Shown: positions 11,240 through 24,985, numbered from the stretch's first letter. The stretch is 64,000 nucleotides of DNA from Macrotis lagotis (GCF_037893015.1 NC_133660.1:288831078-288895077); one strand, 5' to 3'. Translations and numbers: made by a program. Notes: a model not told the origin generated them from the letters alone.

Positions 11240-12470
11240 AGGATGACTTCACTACTAGCTCAACTCATTCCCTGGACTTCATTAACTACTTACCAGCCAA
11301 CACTGCACCTTTGTAGATCTCCTCCTCCCAGTGAGCTTTATGTTTAGACTTACTCTATGAGGATGATATATGCTTGAGATGTCAGGATCACTGGCGTTTT
11401 TATCTTTAGTTCATTTCTTTGCTTTTCTAACTGAAAAAATTTTATACTTTCTTACCAATTACTTATAATGTATTTTAACATTCTTTTAAAATTTTGAATT
11501 ACGAATTCCTTCACTTTCTTTGTCCCTCCCAAAACCATTCTTGGAAAAGCAAGTAATTTGATTTCATTCTGTCATGCAAAGTTTTTTTTTTCATTCATGT
11601 TCGCTGTCTTGCAAAAGAAAACTCAGACAAAATAAAAATCTAAAACATTAAAAAATAAAAATAAGAGAAATCAAGGTCATTTTAAAGAGTGGGGTTTCAT
11701 CTACTTCTGGACTACAAACAGCATGTGGCTAGCATTTTTCATTACAAGTCTTGACATTGAATTGTAGGTGTCACCCACAGTTAAACTGAATCACCAAATA
11801 TATTTCACTAAAACTGGAAAATACCTTCAGTGTCAGAAGGCTAGTTTGACTTTTTCAAGATATGCAATTGGGTGATCATCATCAAGACTTTGCTGTATAA
11901 AAATAATTTTAGGTGATTAGATTTGATGGCAAAAAAGAAAGGATTTTGTTATCTTATAACTCTAAATCTTTAGCTAGATTCTTTATTGAATCCACCCATG
12001 TCTATGAAAATCATGACATCAGGAAGTGATGCCATGACAAGTTCAGTGAATTGGATTTCAGTGGGGGGAGGGGAGGTTTTACTAAGACACCAGTCTCACT
12101 TTCTGCTTTGGAGACATCTGGGTCCCATGAGGAGTTATGAATCAGCATGACTGGAGATAGGCCTGTATTCTAGGCAAGAAGAGCCCAGACCCTGCCACAG
12201 GATTAGGGAGTGCACCACAGATACTTACAATAAAGACACTCCAGAGAAAGCAGGGAGCATTCCTTCTGGTGGATCCAAAGAATAATGCCCTGGAGGTCTT
12301 TAAAACAGTCCCTCCACCAACACAAGATTCTAGGAAAAGGACCCAAAATGAAGAAAGTCCAGCACAATTCAGAGTCCATTGAATGCTCCAAGATAAGGAT
12401 ACTAACTCAGGCAGGAATGGAGCTTTAGAAGAGAATATGAATTTGTCTGCAGACCAGAAAGACTTTTTTT
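11240..12470. other. Unassigned intergenic sequence
   Basis: AT-rich DNA without long frames or recognised repeats. It has no visible counterpart in the other duplication units. Confidence 0.4.
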
Positions 12471-13325
12471 CTGAAAGAAAGTTTTTATTTTGAATTTTAC
12501 AATTTTTCCCCTAAACTTGATTCCCTCCTCCCCACTCCCCACAGAAGGCAATTTTTTTTTACTCTATATAATGCTTCCATGGTATACATTGATCTAAATT
12601 TATAGTGATGAGAGTGAAAAATCATATCCTTAAAGAAGAAAAATAAAGTATAAGAGATAGCAAAATTACATAATAAGATAATGTGTGTTTTTTAAATTAA
12701 AGGAAGTAGTCTTTTGTCTTTGCTGAAACTGCACAATTCTTTCTCTGGATACAGATGGTATTCTCCATTGCAAATACCCCTAAAATGTGCCTGATGGTTG
12801 CACTGATGGAATGAGCAAATACCAATGCTGATCATCACTCCCATGCTACTGTTATGCTGTACAATGAATGCTCTTCTGTTTCTGCTCATGTTGCTCAGCA
12901 TCAGTTCATGCTTCAGCCTTCCAGGCTGCTGTGAATTCACATCCCTTCTGGTTTCTAATAGAACAATAGTGTTCCATGGCATCTATACACCACAGTTTTT
13001 TAAGCCATTCCCCAAATGATGGACATCCCCTCAATTTTTAATTTTTTCCCAACATAAATAGAGTTTCTATGAATACTTTTGTACAAGTAATGTTTTTACC
13101 CTATTTCATGATGTCTTCAGTGTATAGAACCAGTGCTGGTATTGCTGGATCAAAGGGTATGCACATCTTTGTTGTTCTTTGGGTATAATTTCAATTTGCT
13201 CTCCAGAAAGTTTGCATGAGTTCACAGCTCCACCAATAATGTATTAGTGTTCTAGATTTCCCACATACCTTCCAACATTGCTCATTGTCCTTTCTTTTCA
13301 TATTGGTCCAGAAATTGTTTTTATA
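12471..13325 (-). mobile_element. L1 3' end (ORF2 tail and 3' UTR), 5'-truncated
   Basis: Reads as the complement of a marsupial L1 3' end. Marks are CCCCAAATGATGGACATCCCC, TGGTATTGCTGGATCAAAGGG, CTCTCCAGAAAGTTTG and CACCAATAATGTATTAGTG. The same marks occur in order at 46200-46500. Only remnants of the ORF2 frame remain. Confidence 0.85.
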
Positions 13326-13329
13326 ATAA

Positions 13330-15640
13330 ATCAGAGAGTTTAAAAATCAAAAGGATAAATTCAGAAAATTAATGCAAGTGAAATTAACACCTAACAACCA
13401 AAAGCAAATATGTTGAAAAGAATATTAGGGACATTTGAAAAGATAAAAAGTCTTTTAAAAATAGAACTGACCAGTTGGAAAAGAAGGTGGAAATGCTAAA
13501 TGAAGAAAACTCTTTGCAAAAAAAAAAAGACTGGAATCTGTGGAAAGTCATGTACTCTAGAGAGTCCAAGAATCTGTTACACAAAAGGTAAAAAATGAAG
13601 AAATAGAAGCAAACATAAAACATCCCATTGGCAAAACAACTGACCTTGAAAATAGATCCAGAAGAGACAATTTAATAATCATAGCTCTACTTGAAACCTT
13701 TGAATGATTAACAAGAAGGCTGAACTTTATACTTCATCATTTAGTAAAGAGAAACTGCCCTGATATCCTGGAACCAGAATAGTCACTGAAAGAATACATT
13801 GATTCCCTCATGAAAGGCATGTCAAAATGAAAACATCAAGGAATAGTGTGATTAAACTGCAGAACCATTAGATGAAGGAGAAAACCTGCAAGCTGCAAGA
13901 AAGTATTAAAATTTCAATGAGCCATAGTCAGAATTACACAACCTGCATCAACATGAAGGGATCAAATGGACTGGAATATGATGTGAAAAAAATGGAAAGA
14001 TAGCATGGTGGGCAACAAAGAGTTAGTAATTGTAACTTTGAATGTGAATAACATGAATTCTCCCATAAACAAGAAGTGTGTAACAAAGTATATTAAAAAC
14101 AAAAATCCTACAATATTCTCCTTACAAGAAACTCATTGGAAGCAGATATATATATATATCTCAAAGGTAAAAAAGTGGAGCAGAATATATTATACTTCAC
14201 AAGAAATGAAAAAGGCAGGAGTAGCAATCCTTAACTTATACAAGGGAGCTGCAAAAATATATCTTATTAAAAGAAATAGGAAGGAAACTATGTCTGCCTA
14301 AAAGGTACATATCATAGACAATGTAATCATTTCATTAAAATGGAGAGAATCCACTGATCTTCTCCTGAAAACATATCCAAAAAATATCTCCCAGGAATAT
14401 TATAAGCCAAATTCCAGAACTCTGAAAGGTAAAGAGAAAATATTACAGGCAGCCACAGAGAAACAATTCAAATATCATGGAACTGCAGTGAGGATTACAA
14501 AGGATTTAGCAATGACCACAATAAGGGCTTAGAATATGGTATTCCAGAAGGCAAAAGAACATGTATTAAAATAATCAACTACCCAACAAAACCGAACATC
14601 CTCTTCAAGGGAAATGGATATATATCCAATGAAACCTGTGACTTGAGAAATTTCTTTTTTAAAAGACATCCACGTATACAGCTAAGGTAAAACATATTGA
14701 GGGTGAATGGAAAGGGAAAATTATGAGGGATTTAATAATATAGAATTCATTGTATTCATTCATGGGAAGAGGATATTTATAATTCATATAATCATCTCAA
14801 TTAATACTACTATTTAAAGGAGCTTGTGTAGGCAAGGTCCAGGAGAGACTGAATTTGAAGATATAATAGATAATCAAAATGAAATCAATGGGTGAAAAAG
14901 AAAGGTACTTCAAAAGGGTGAAGGAGAGGCAGAATGGGTTAAGATATTTCATGTAAAAGAATCAAGAAAATCTTTTGCAAAGGAGTGGAAGGGGAGATAT
15001 GAGGTGGGATGATAGCCTTCATTTTCATTTGAAATAGCTCTGAGAAGAAACCACATACAAACTTAATAGGGAAAAGAAATCTTTCTTACCCTAGAGGAAA
15101 AAGGAAATGAAGGGGATGAGAAAGAGGGATCAGGGAGAGGAGGGGGAATATAGATGACAGAGGAAAGGGAAGATGGGAGTGATTCTAGTCAGATACAGCA
15201 CATTCTTTTTCAAGGTGATAGGTATCCTTGCCCTCCCTGAAAACAGGGGATTGGTTGTTGGGTATTTTTGGTGAGTTTTGAATTTGGATCCTCCAGGTCC
15301 TTTGTTCAGTGCTCTATCTTCTGAACCTTTTAGCTACTCCATAACACAATTTTGTAGAGGAACAAAGTAAAGGAGAGTGAGAATACTATAAATAAGGAAA
15401 ATTGGCTGGAGGGAAATATAATTAGCAATAGCAACTGTGGAATAAATATGGATGCAACTTCCCTGATGGGCATAATAAAGAATTCTATCCATTCCATAGA
15501 GAGAGACAGAACTAATGGAATCAGAAACACAGACTGAATCTCACTTTTTTTTCTCTTAATATTTTTGTGAGTTTTTTCTATTTTGTGAGGGAGAAAGGGA
15601 TATATACATATTTACTCTCATACAAGATTATTGTAGTTAT
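13330..15640 (+). mobile_element. HAL1-like L1 ORF1 element with nested endonuclease fragment
   Basis: The first part encodes, across stops, an ORF1-like stretch (TTDLENRSRRDNL near 13640, NCPDILEPE near 13750). At 13990-14300 an L1 endonuclease start is recognisable (LVIVTLNVNNMNSPI, FSLQETHW, KKAGVAILNLYK). From about 14360 an ORF1 C-terminal stretch follows (GKEKILQAATEKQFKYHG). The rest is a purine-rich tail of the kind found after ORF1 in ORF1-only L1 relatives. The whole patchwork is repeated at 53200-56830. No intact protein. Confidence 0.7.
15232..15345 (-). repeat. Degenerate SINE-like segment
   Basis: GAATTTGGATCCTCCAGGTCC and GTGCTCTATCTTCTGAACC match, with many changes, the reverse SINE core. 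The better preserved counterpart is at 56388-56540. Confidence 0.5.
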
Positions 15641-16689
15641 GCGTAAATTAATAAGAGAAAAAAGAAAACTAACATGCAGAATTTAAATAAATGCAATATT
15701 TCTTAGAGTAGAAAAACCTAATCCCAGAAATCACTCCCCTATTCTAGACTAAAATAGCTTATTCAATAAAATAAAGATTTATTTAATGTCATATCAGCTT
15801 TCTGCTGAATACTAGAGAAAAATTTTATGTAGAGATGGTTCTCCTTGTTTTCAATGATTTTGCAGTTTCATAAGAGAAGTAGACACATGAAAAGGTACCA
15901 TTTAAGATCCAATAATTCAGGATGGCTGTGGTAGAGAAGTACAAATGAAATGTGCTATTGAATCACAGTGGAAAAGTCTCATATTTAATCCAATGGAAAA
16001 AATGATGCAAGAAAAGGGTGTTCAGTGAAGCATCTTCGACTCAATAAGGAGAAAACTGAAAGTGATGACTAGGTTCCCTTTGGACCTCTGGGTTACAGGG
16101 GAACAAAAGTCAATTGAGCATCGGAAGTAAATATTGTTGCAGAGTAAAAGTTTATAGTGTGTTGGATGGGAAAATCACATTGCTCTGAAGAGCCAAAGAA
16201 ATGTAAATTCTCAATAAAGTAGTCCAGAACTTCGTTACTGTCCAAACACTTGGGTAAGGTTTCTGGGTACACAGTGCACTTCTAGTATAGGTCTTATAGG
16301 AAGAACCAGATGAAAATTTAAAAGAATAATTTTATAAAAGTTCATACAAGCAGGATGTGATTCTAAAAAGAAATTAAGATCATTTCTTTTCCCTTTAATA
16401 CTAGTGCATATGATTATAGTACCTGCATTTTCTATCAAACAAACTTAGAATTTGAACCTCATAAAAGAGCATTACCCAAGGATCAAGATGTTTCATGTGG
16501 CCAAAGTTTTCAGATTATCCATCAAGAACACATTCTGGTCTGCATATTAGGAATTGTCAAGCAGTAGACAAAATTAGCACAAAGCAAAGGTATGCACATA
16601 CCAGAAATTACTAATCTGTAAATATGTTTATCAAAATGTTTATGTATGATGCTAACCTGACCACTGCTGAGGGGAGGCAGCATGGAAGG
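15641..16689. other. Duplicated noncoding tract shared with unit D
   Basis: Collinear with about 56830-57360 (for example AGAGAAGTAGACACATGAAA versus its counterpart, and GGTTCCCTTTGGACCTCTGGG). No gene is visible. Unit C lacks this tract because of the junction near 28405. Confidence 0.6.
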
Positions 16690-17843
16690 AAATTTTGTAT
16701 CTTAAAATGATACACGTGTATAGGGATAACTTTAAATTAGGAAAAATAAAAACCTAAGCATAGGTGCTTCCTGAAGGAATAGTCTATGAATACTAGTAAC
16801 AAAATAACTCCCCTTCTATAAATATGAAGTTCACCTTCCAACAACCATGCACAGCATCAGTGGAGAAAATGAATAAATACACAAGACAGTAGTAGAAGCA
16901 TATGTTTGGGAAAACACTGAACTTTGCCACTTAGGGGTACATCTTTCTATCCCTAGATTTCTAAGGATGTGCTCATATCGCATCCCCTGGATACAAAGCA
17001 TCTGGTAAGAAGTTCAGTCATTATGGCTTCCTGGGTCTCTTCCTATTCTTAATTCTTCAGGAATGGCTGATTTCCTCATCACTCAATGAATTCTAATGCA
17101 GAGCTATACTTTGTCACAACTCACTGACCCTGATATTTGTTAGACAGGAAGTTTCCTTGCTGGCTATTTGTCTTATTATAGAACATTATTAGGTAATTCG
17201 TTGTAATGGAAAATAGAGAAATCCTCATGCACCGCCTGATTGTTCCTGGAATATAACAACATATTCTCCGTCAGACATATTGTTGATACTCATACTGTCT
17301 TTTCCCCATACCTAGACCCTTTTTCAAATGTAGAGGTCACTCATATTCTTCAAGCTTGTCTGCTGGTTCCAATGAATTTGTAGAGAATTTTATTGAACTT
17401 TTTAAAGCACCACTACAAGATAATCAGTCAGTTCTCTCTAATAGCATCTGGCTTATTTGAAGGACTCTTCTCATGCAGCGGTCAGAACAGTAAAAATAAC
17501 AGAATGTAGATCCAATTCTCCATTTTGATTAACACATGAGGATCTCCCATCGCCTCTGCTATTTGCCTCCTCACATTGTCTAATGTTATATAGGAGAAAT
17601 CAATTTACAAAAAAGATGGCTTGAAGAGTCACCAATCCTTACTGCACAAGGAAAATCTAAAAAGTAAGAAAAGCTGCTAGTAAATTCATTAGTAAAGATC
17701 ATTTTTTACTGTGAGACCAGGGAAGGTTCCAGGAAGATGGTGGCAAGTGGATTAAATTTTTTACTAGAAATACCTTTTATACAAAGAAATGGGGCAACAG
17801 TCCTTTCTGTAACATAAAAAAGTACCTATAAAAACATCTAATT

Positions 17844-17992
17844 GGGGAGGCAGCAAGGTTTCACAATGGATAGAGCACCAGTGCTAGAGTCAGGAGGAGC
17901 TAAGTTCAAATCTGATCTCAGACACTTAATAATTACCTAGCTCTTTGACCTTGGGCAAGTCACTTAACTTCATTGCTTGGCAAAAAAAAAAA
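17844..17992 (+). repeat. Marsupial tRNA-derived SINE
   Basis: GGGAGGCAGCAAGG head, GGATAGAGCACCAGTGC, CAGACACTTAATAATTACC, CTTGGGCAAGTCACTTAAC and an A tail. Target duplication ACATCTAA-like on both sides. Orthologous by duplication to 1191 and 29469; unit D has the empty site at about 58319. Confidence 0.88.
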
Positions 17993-18300
17993 TTAAACTT
18001 AAGAAAGATTTTAAAAAATACATCTAAGTGAGATGTCAAATTTTAGGTTTGGAAGAGAATCTTTTTAGTATTGAAGTTTACACAGTGAAATTTTTAACAA
18101 TTTAAATAATTTTAACAATTTTAAAGTTATAATAGCTTTTACAGTTTTAACAATTTTAAATTTAACAATTTAACAAATTTTAACAAATAATATTCCTTTT
18201 ACTTTTGCATTGACTGCAATATATTGAATCAACTTCATGGTAAAATTAATTTTTAATTTGAGACAAAGGTTGTTCGGATGTCCTAGGATACCTAGTCATA

Positions 18301-18453
18301 TTTTTTTTTTGGTTTTTGCAAGGCAAATGGGGTTAAGTGGCTTGCCCAAGGCCACATAGCTAGGTAATTATTAAGTATCTGAGAAAAGATTTGAACTCAG
18401 GGACTCCTGACTCTAGGGCAGGTGTTTTATCCACTGCACCACCTAGCTGCCCC
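18301..18453 (-). repeat. Marsupial tRNA-derived SINE
   Basis: Reverse copy: T run, GGTTTTTGCAAGGCAAATGG, GGCTTGCCCAAGGCCACA, then CACCTAGCTGCCCC. Unique to unit B at this position. Confidence 0.9.
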
Positions 18454-18603
18454 AATAGTCACATATTTTTAATGAATGATTAATTTGTTGAATTGAAACA
18501 TTTCTCCAAGTTAAATATTTTGATATTTCATTTTCTATTTGTATAGGAAACATTAAGAATTTACTTTTATTTTTATTATTGTATTAGCTTGGAATGTACC
18601 TTC

Positions 18604-19572
18604 TCATTCATACATTATCTCACTTTTTAATATTTTTCCCTTCATCAGAAAAAAAGTAGTTTTGATTATCCTACCCAGAGCAACCTTGATTTTCATGTTC
18701 CTCAAACTATAAATAATAGGGTTCATGAATGGAGGCAATATTGTGTAGGTCATTGAAATCAGAAGATTCTGAACTGGAGAAGTGTCTGATATAGGGCCCA
18801 AGACTGTGACAAAGCCTCCAAGAAGAAAGAAGAGGAGGATAATCAATTGTGGTAAACAGGTAGACAAGGCCTTTTGGCGTCCTTCCACAGAAGGCAGTTT
18901 AAAAATGGTGGAGAAGATATAAGTATAAGATATAATTAGAAAAACAAAGCAGACTATCATGAAAGTTACAATGCTAGCAAGGACTATATACTCAATATCA
19001 TGAACCTCAGAATTTGAGACCTTTAAGACATGAGGGATATCACAAAAAAACTGATGGATCAAATTGGATCCTGAGAAAGGCAAACGGAACATAATGCCTG
19101 TATGTACAGCTGAATGAATGAGCCCACTGACCCATGAACCAAGTGCCACCCAAAGACAACGGAGGGGTGTCATGATGACCCCATAGTGTAAGGGGTGGCA
19201 GATAGCCACAAAGCGGTCATAAGACATAGCCACAAGGAAAGCAAATTCTGTTCCAGCAAAGAAGATAAAGAAGAAAATCTGGGCAGCACAGCCAAGTATA
19301 GAAATGGATTGATTACCTGTCAGGGAATTGACAATGAATTTGGGAAGAGTGACTGAGATGCAGCCAAGATCCAACAGGGATAAGTTACTTAGGAAAAAAT
19401 ACATTGGAGAATGAAGGTGTGGGTCTGTGATAATGGCAGTGAATGTAAGGAGATTCCCCAGCAGGGCTGCGATATAGATCAGCAAGAAAAGAAGAGAATG
19501 GAAGACCTGCAGCTCTCGGATGCTGGAAAACTCCACAAGGAAGAATTCCAAGATGATAGTACAGTTTTCCAT
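18604..19572 (-). CDS. Olfactory receptor, OR14-like (copy 2)
   Basis: Intact single-exon odorant receptor of 322 residues. I place the start at the ATG at 19572 (MENCTIILEFF), which aligns with the other copies. The frame is open for 18 more codons upstream, but that stretch begins at a TTG and contains no ATG, so the longer form is not expected. Motifs: N3-C-T glycosylation site, GN at 39-40, LHSPMYFFLSN, C95, MSYDRFVAIC, FFCDIP, LIISY, KALSTC and PIIYSLRN. As in the paralogues, the second ECL2 cysteine pair is replaced (S167, N187) and TM6 has CLPQ. It differs from copies 1 and 3 by CISVTLPKF in place of TISVTVPKF. A good acceptor-like TTCTTTTAG ends at 19629. Ligand unknown. Confidence 0.88.
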   Translation of the reverse strand: MENCTIILEFFLVEFSSIRELQVFHSLLFLLIYIAALLGNLLTFTAIITDPHLHSPMYFFLSNLSLLDLGCISVTLPKFIVNSLTGNQSISILGCAAQIFFFIFFAGTEFAFLVAMSYDRFVAICHPLHYGVIMTPLRCLWVALGSWVSGLIHSAVHTGIMFRLPFSGSNLIHQFFCDIPHVLKVSNSEVHDIEYIVLASIVTFMIVCFVFLIISYTYIFSTIFKLPSVEGRQKALSTCLPQLIILLFFLLGGFVTVLGPISDTSPVQNLLISMTYTILPPFMNPIIYSLRNMKIKVALGRIIKTTFFLMKGKILKSEIMYE

Positions 19573-21590
19573 GTCTCTGAGGTTCCTGTAATTCTTCTTG
19601 AAGAAATATGGGTAGAAGATATCCAATTCTAAAAGAAGAGTGCAGAATCACTTTATTACATAGAAATTCCATTTCTTCTTACAATTTAGAGAGGGAATCA
19701 GACCATTTTGAAAGACCATAACATTAAATATGCCAACTTGATATTTTCATGTGTTTTCTAATTATATTATTTCAAAAATTCTGTGATTTTATCAAAATAG
19801 GAATTTACCTGGAGAGGAAGACCATCCTGGAACTTCATTAATATCAACTAATAACATGGAAAGAGGCCTCAAGCATTGGGCAGGAAAATAATTTGGAAAG
19901 AACCACAAAAAGAGCTACTATCATGTTGCGGATTTCAGTCTAGATCTCTCTTCCTACACAATCAGTTCGCTAGCCACTGTCATGCTGATTGTTACATTAC
20001 AATGGTATTGGTCATATTTATTCCATTGATAAGAATTATAATAATGATTTCATTTGCACAAAATCCAGTCACCATAAATTAGATGTTAACATACTTTCTC
20101 CAAAGGAATTCTTTCAGAGAATACTTACCTATAACTTTGAAAAAGAGCAGAGTAGATTTTATTCCAATTTTATAAAAATTTGTAGAGTTTATTACAGGAA
20201 GTCCATATGAAATTGCTTGATTTAGATGTTGTATCTGGTTATATAGACCAAAAATAATAAATAATTATGGTTATCTTAACTGGAATATTTTTGCTTAATA
20301 TTCTTAATATATTCCCTCTTATATTTATTTTGAGGAACATGAAAATCAATGCTGTTCTGGGTTAGATAATCAAAATTCCCATTGCTCAAATCAAGACTTT
20401 GAGAAGCTGCAGATATGCCCAAATTATGAAAATATTGTAGCCCAAAGAAAAAAATTAAAGTTTCTGCTTTCCTTAATTCAATTTTCCTTTATTGTATTGA
20501 CTTCTAACTTGCAGTGACAGAATGCAGAAACCACACGTAAGAGCTCTAACACCTTCTTAATTAACTAAGTAAATTGAACATTCATAATTAAAAAAAATAT
20601 TTACCTGAGTGGAGTTGCAGCATTTTCTGCTTTCTAAAACACATATTTTTTACACTATAAATTACAGGTAGCATCCAACAACTGTCTTTATCCTCCTCAC
20701 TTAACTGTTTCTGTTCTCATATGGAGCAGAGGAGGGAAAAGATTGCTGAAACCATACCATGTTAAGCTGCTCTATTTGCTAAAATATTTGATGAGCATGC
20801 GGCATGTGGAAATATACTGTCCCATGTCCACTGGAGAAATGCTTCCTGATATCCCCAAGCAATCAAGTTATAATAGCATCCTTATTATACACAGATTCTC
20901 TGACCTTTCCCTTGAGTATAATCATTTAAGGAAGAGGCATTTTTGTTAATAACAGAGAGAAATAGTTCCCCTTTAATCGTATATGTTTCATTACATCTTC
21001 TAGAGTTCATAAGAACCTTAAGCCCTTGTGGCCTTAATCTTGATCAAAATGCAGATTTGTTTCACTCAGTTTTTAACAAAAGTATAGTCATGTAGTTTGG
21101 GGACCTAAATGCCAACTCTCAGTTAATAATTATCTCTATATGCTTATGTCTGTCTGTCTGTCTGCATATCTGCCTGCATATAGAATATATAGATACTAAT
21201 GAAATGATAGTATGCAGGATTTGAATCACATTATTTGGATACAAAATATACAAATACATCCACATACTAATGAAATAAAAGTAAGCATTATTAGAGAAAA
21301 TGACATATTTTGACTATGAAACAGACATTTTAGAGGAATAATTTTCTCAAGTTTGTTAAAGGGGAATAACATGGGAATACTTTCCTCTGGTAAGACCAAT
21401 ATGACAGCTGAGTGATCAATGAACTGGAATGGGGACAAAGAATGCAGTGATAACATTAGGAATTATGGTTGTAGGAGGATTATTTTAAAAGTCAGAAACA
21501 TGTCCACTATTCTTAAGCCACGGACATTCTATTGGATTTGGGATAAATATGTTAACCGACTGAACATTCAAGATTTTAAAGTCAAAGATA
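19573..21590. other. OR2 upstream flank, duplicated
   Basis: Collinear with 2949-4944 and 31037-33100. No coding signal was found beyond shadow frames. Confidence 0.55.
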
Positions 21591-21595
21591 TGTTG

Positions 21596-21597
<2 letters not shown>

Positions 21598-21652
<55 letters not shown>

Positions 21653-21660
21653 CTCATATA
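21598..21660. repeat. (AT)n microsatellite
   Basis: A nearly pure ATATAT tract, continuing into mixed TATG/TATA simple sequence until about 21985. Confidence 0.9.
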
Positions 21661-22468
21661 CATATGCACACATATGTATTTAATGGTTGAAAATGCATAT
21701 ATTGATTGATGTTGTAGCTATTTTACATTTCTATACATATATGAATACAAAATATTACCCTAATATTTTTAACATATTAGTGTCAGTATATTTATGTAAA
21801 TGTATGATATGTATACATATATGTATATATGTATATATATAATGATATATATAAGTTTATACATATATATATGCGTGTATCTCGATGTATCTATTAGAAG
21901 CTTTTTGAATATCCTTTTTTTTCCCAACTGCAAAATAATGGTTTATTTATAATATATATATATATATATGATTATTATATGATTGGTTTGATATATGTGC
22001 ACATATATGTTTTTAAAAAAAGCACAAGATCATATATCAGGCATGATTTTTGACAAAGAGAGACAATACATGGCAGAGAGATATGGCATGATCACACACC
22101 AACATCCTAAGCTAAATATTGCCATTCAACCAAAGTGGCAGGCTTTGGAAAGGCAAAATGACAGACAGAAGGAAAAATGTCAGTAAACTGGAGTGCTTCT
22201 TAGAGCAGGAAATGCTTGTTTCTAATTTGATGAAAAAAATGAAACAGCTCAAAGTAGGCAACAGTAGAGTACAAAAGAAATGGGTAACTTTCAGAAATGT
22301 GGTGTACCATACTGTATTTGGAAGCAGAGACACGATGGCAGAGGCCAGCTAGAATGTTCCCAGAGCTTTTCCATATACAATTTTAAATGAAGACTTTACA
22401 CAGACTTTAAGGGGACAGATCTCACAAAAAAAGTAAAAAACAAGTTTTCAACTCAAGATATCATGGGG

Positions 22469-22578
22469 AAGGGACAACCAGGTGGTTGTAAATAGCCCTG
22501 GAGTCCAGAAGCCCTGAATTCCAATCTAGTCTCAGTAGCCTTGGGTAGGTCACTTAAACCTATTGATGTAAAAAAAAT
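22469..22578 (+). repeat. Degraded marsupial SINE
   Basis: GGACAACCAGGTGG head, CCCTGGAGTCCAGAAG, CTTGGGTAGGTCACTTAAACC and an A tail. Part of the middle is deleted. Confidence 0.7.
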
Positions 22579-23818
22579 CAAAATGAAAATTAAATGAAAA
22601 TTAAAATAAAAAGGATATCATGGCGGATCTTCAGTGCAGATCTGTCTCCTCTAGGTAACATGTAAATATAGTCTAATATGTGTGGGAGAGCTGGAAAGGT
22701 AGCAGAAGATTCACAGCAATAGCCCAGCTCAGGATTCAGCTAATGCTAAAAAAACCGTCAAGGTCTTGAGCTGGCTAAATATCAGGCTATTCAGAGGATC
22801 TGTACTCCAGACAAAGTCTGAGCTCTGGGAATGTTTGCTTAACAGATAAGACTGGAAAGGGGGAGAAAAACAAATGCACAAGCAAAGCCAGGGGAAAAGG
22901 AGACAATAAATCTCTTAAGCAATACCTTAGCAAAAATCCAGCCAGGGACACGATTCCAGACATAACACAAAAAATTGGGGACTATGCTACCTATGCCACA
23001 AGAGGAACCGAGTTCTACTACCAAAATGAGGAAAAAATCAAAAAGATGACAAACCATTGAAAGCTAAAACTCAGATAGAGATGATAAAAATGCCATCCCA
23101 GTGGAAGAAATCAGTGACAATATTCCTCCAATGCTATGAATTGTACTCAATTCCAAAACTGGATATAAAAGTTTAAAAACTATTTCAAAAATCAAAGAAT
23201 AGAGGAAGAAGAAAAACGAAAAAAGAAATGAAAACCCTGCAGGTAAATTAATAAAAAAATTGACTGAAGATATCAACTTCTTTAAAAGGAAAAGTGATGG
23301 CCTAGAAAAATAATGTAACTCATAAAAACATAAAATCCTGCAAATGGTACAGGAATGTAACACCAAAACATAAATCTGAACAACTGGAAATGGAAGGAAA
23401 CTCCTCAAGAAGTAAAATTAACAAACTGGAAAAGCAAAGAAATTCATTTAAATGTAAAATTAGCTAATTGTGGGAAGAAACACAAAGTTTAACTGAAGAA
23501 AATAAAACATCACAAATTAGAATTGAACAAATAGAAGGTATTGATTCTATTAAGACAGCAAGATTCCATCAAATAAAATCAAAAGGTTGAAAAAAATCAA
23601 ATAAATGGGAACTAGCTTTTATGAGAAACAACTAATCTGGAAAAAAAGCTACTAGAAATAATTTATTAATTATTCGTCTATCCAAAAATCTAGAACAAAA
23701 ACAGAGCGTGGAAAACACCTTTCAGGAAATGATTATAGAAAACTGTCCTAATATACTCGATCAAGATGTCAAAATAGTCTTTGAAAGAGTACATAAACTG
23801 AGAAAGAGAATCCAGAAA

Positions 23819-23868
<50 letters not shown>
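23819..23868. repeat. (CA)n microsatellite
   Basis: An uninterrupted CA tract of about 48 bases inside the L1 ORF1 remnant. Confidence 0.92.
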
Positions 23869-23872
<4 letters not shown>

Positions 23873-24479
23873 AACAAAACTCCCAGGAATATTGTAGCCA
23901 AGTTTCAGAATTCTCAATTAATGGATAAGATACTGAAAGCATGGTGTAAGCAACCAAGAAGGAGCAATTCAAATGTATGAAAGCACAATTAGAATTACAC
24001 AAGACTTAACCAATTCAAATCTAAAGGATCAGCCGGGAATATTATATTTTGGAAAACCAAAGACTTATTACCATCAACCAACAAAAGACCTATTACCCTG
24101 CAAAATCCAGTGTTTTTTGTAAGGGGGGAAAATGAATTTTCAATGAAATAAGAGGATCTCTAAAATTTTCTAACTTAAAACAGAACTTAGAAGAAAATTC
24201 AATCTTCAAATAGAGGATATGAGAAGCATAAAAAGTCAATGGAAAGGGGGGAAAACACAACACATTTGTCAAGAAAAAAACTCTATATGCATCCCTAGCT
24301 GGTTTAGGATAATACTTGTAACTATTGAGAATTGTATTTCTGTTCAGATAGTTAAAACTTTGGATATAGGAGAACGGATTTTACTTGGAGCATATGAATC
24401 TAAGTGTGACATGAAGCAATGTTGATTATGAGGGTGAATTTTCATAGAGAACCCTCAGAGAGAGTGAGAAAATTTGGAG

Positions 24480-24985
24480 AGTCTATATAGCATCCATTTT
24501 TGCATTTGTTTGTAGCACTGCCTGAATCCCTCCTCTCTCTCTCTCTCCATCTCTCACTCTCTCCATCTTGCTCTTTCTTTCTTCACACTCTTGTTCATTT
24601 CCACTTCTATCTCTATAGGAGGTCCGTATAGAAATAAAATCACAGTGCCATTCCAAAGTTTTTTTTGAAATCAATAATCTCTTCCAGTAGTTCATCTTCA
24701 TATTAGCTTATCAGAGGAAATGAATACTTTTCACACAAAAATTAATTGCAACCAAAGATTATATAGAAGATATGGATGATAAATGTTGCCTCTGGTAGGG
24801 GCAATGTACTTTATTTTTTTCAAAATGCTAATCTAATATATTCTCTCCTTGATAATCAGAGGAAGGAAGGAATGAGAGACAAGAAAGTGATACTAGGTGT
24901 GAAATGCAAAAGAAGATGTAAAATTGATTCTAAAAATTATTTATCTTGAATCCTCAATTGCATCTTTTGATCATTGTACCACATG
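24480..24985. repeat. Sub-repeat copy 3 of the array
   Basis: Collinear with 9050-9560, including the CT-rich stretch and the CACAGTGCCATTCCAAA block. No gene. Confidence 0.6.

Larger units (their letters stand above)
22325..24440 (+). mobile_element. L1/HAL1 5' UTR and ORF1, degraded (unit B)
   Basis: Starts near CAGAGACACGATGGCAGAGG, the typical beginning of these L1 copies. ORF1 remnants follow from about 23090 (coiled-coil rich in K and E), then ENCPNILDQDVKIVFERVHK near 23740 and NIVAKFQNSQLMDKILKAW near 23893, both ORF1 family marks. A (CA)n tract has expanded inside the ORF1 region. Many frame breaks. Counterparts lie at 33850-35090 and 62685-64000. Confidence 0.75.

Noticed and set aside
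19573-19626. An 18-codon N-terminal extension of OR copy 2 (LDIFYPYFFKKNY...)
   Set aside because: The extended frame starts at a TTG without any ATG and lies next to an acceptor-like site. The paralogues start at the aligned ATG, so it is leader sequence.
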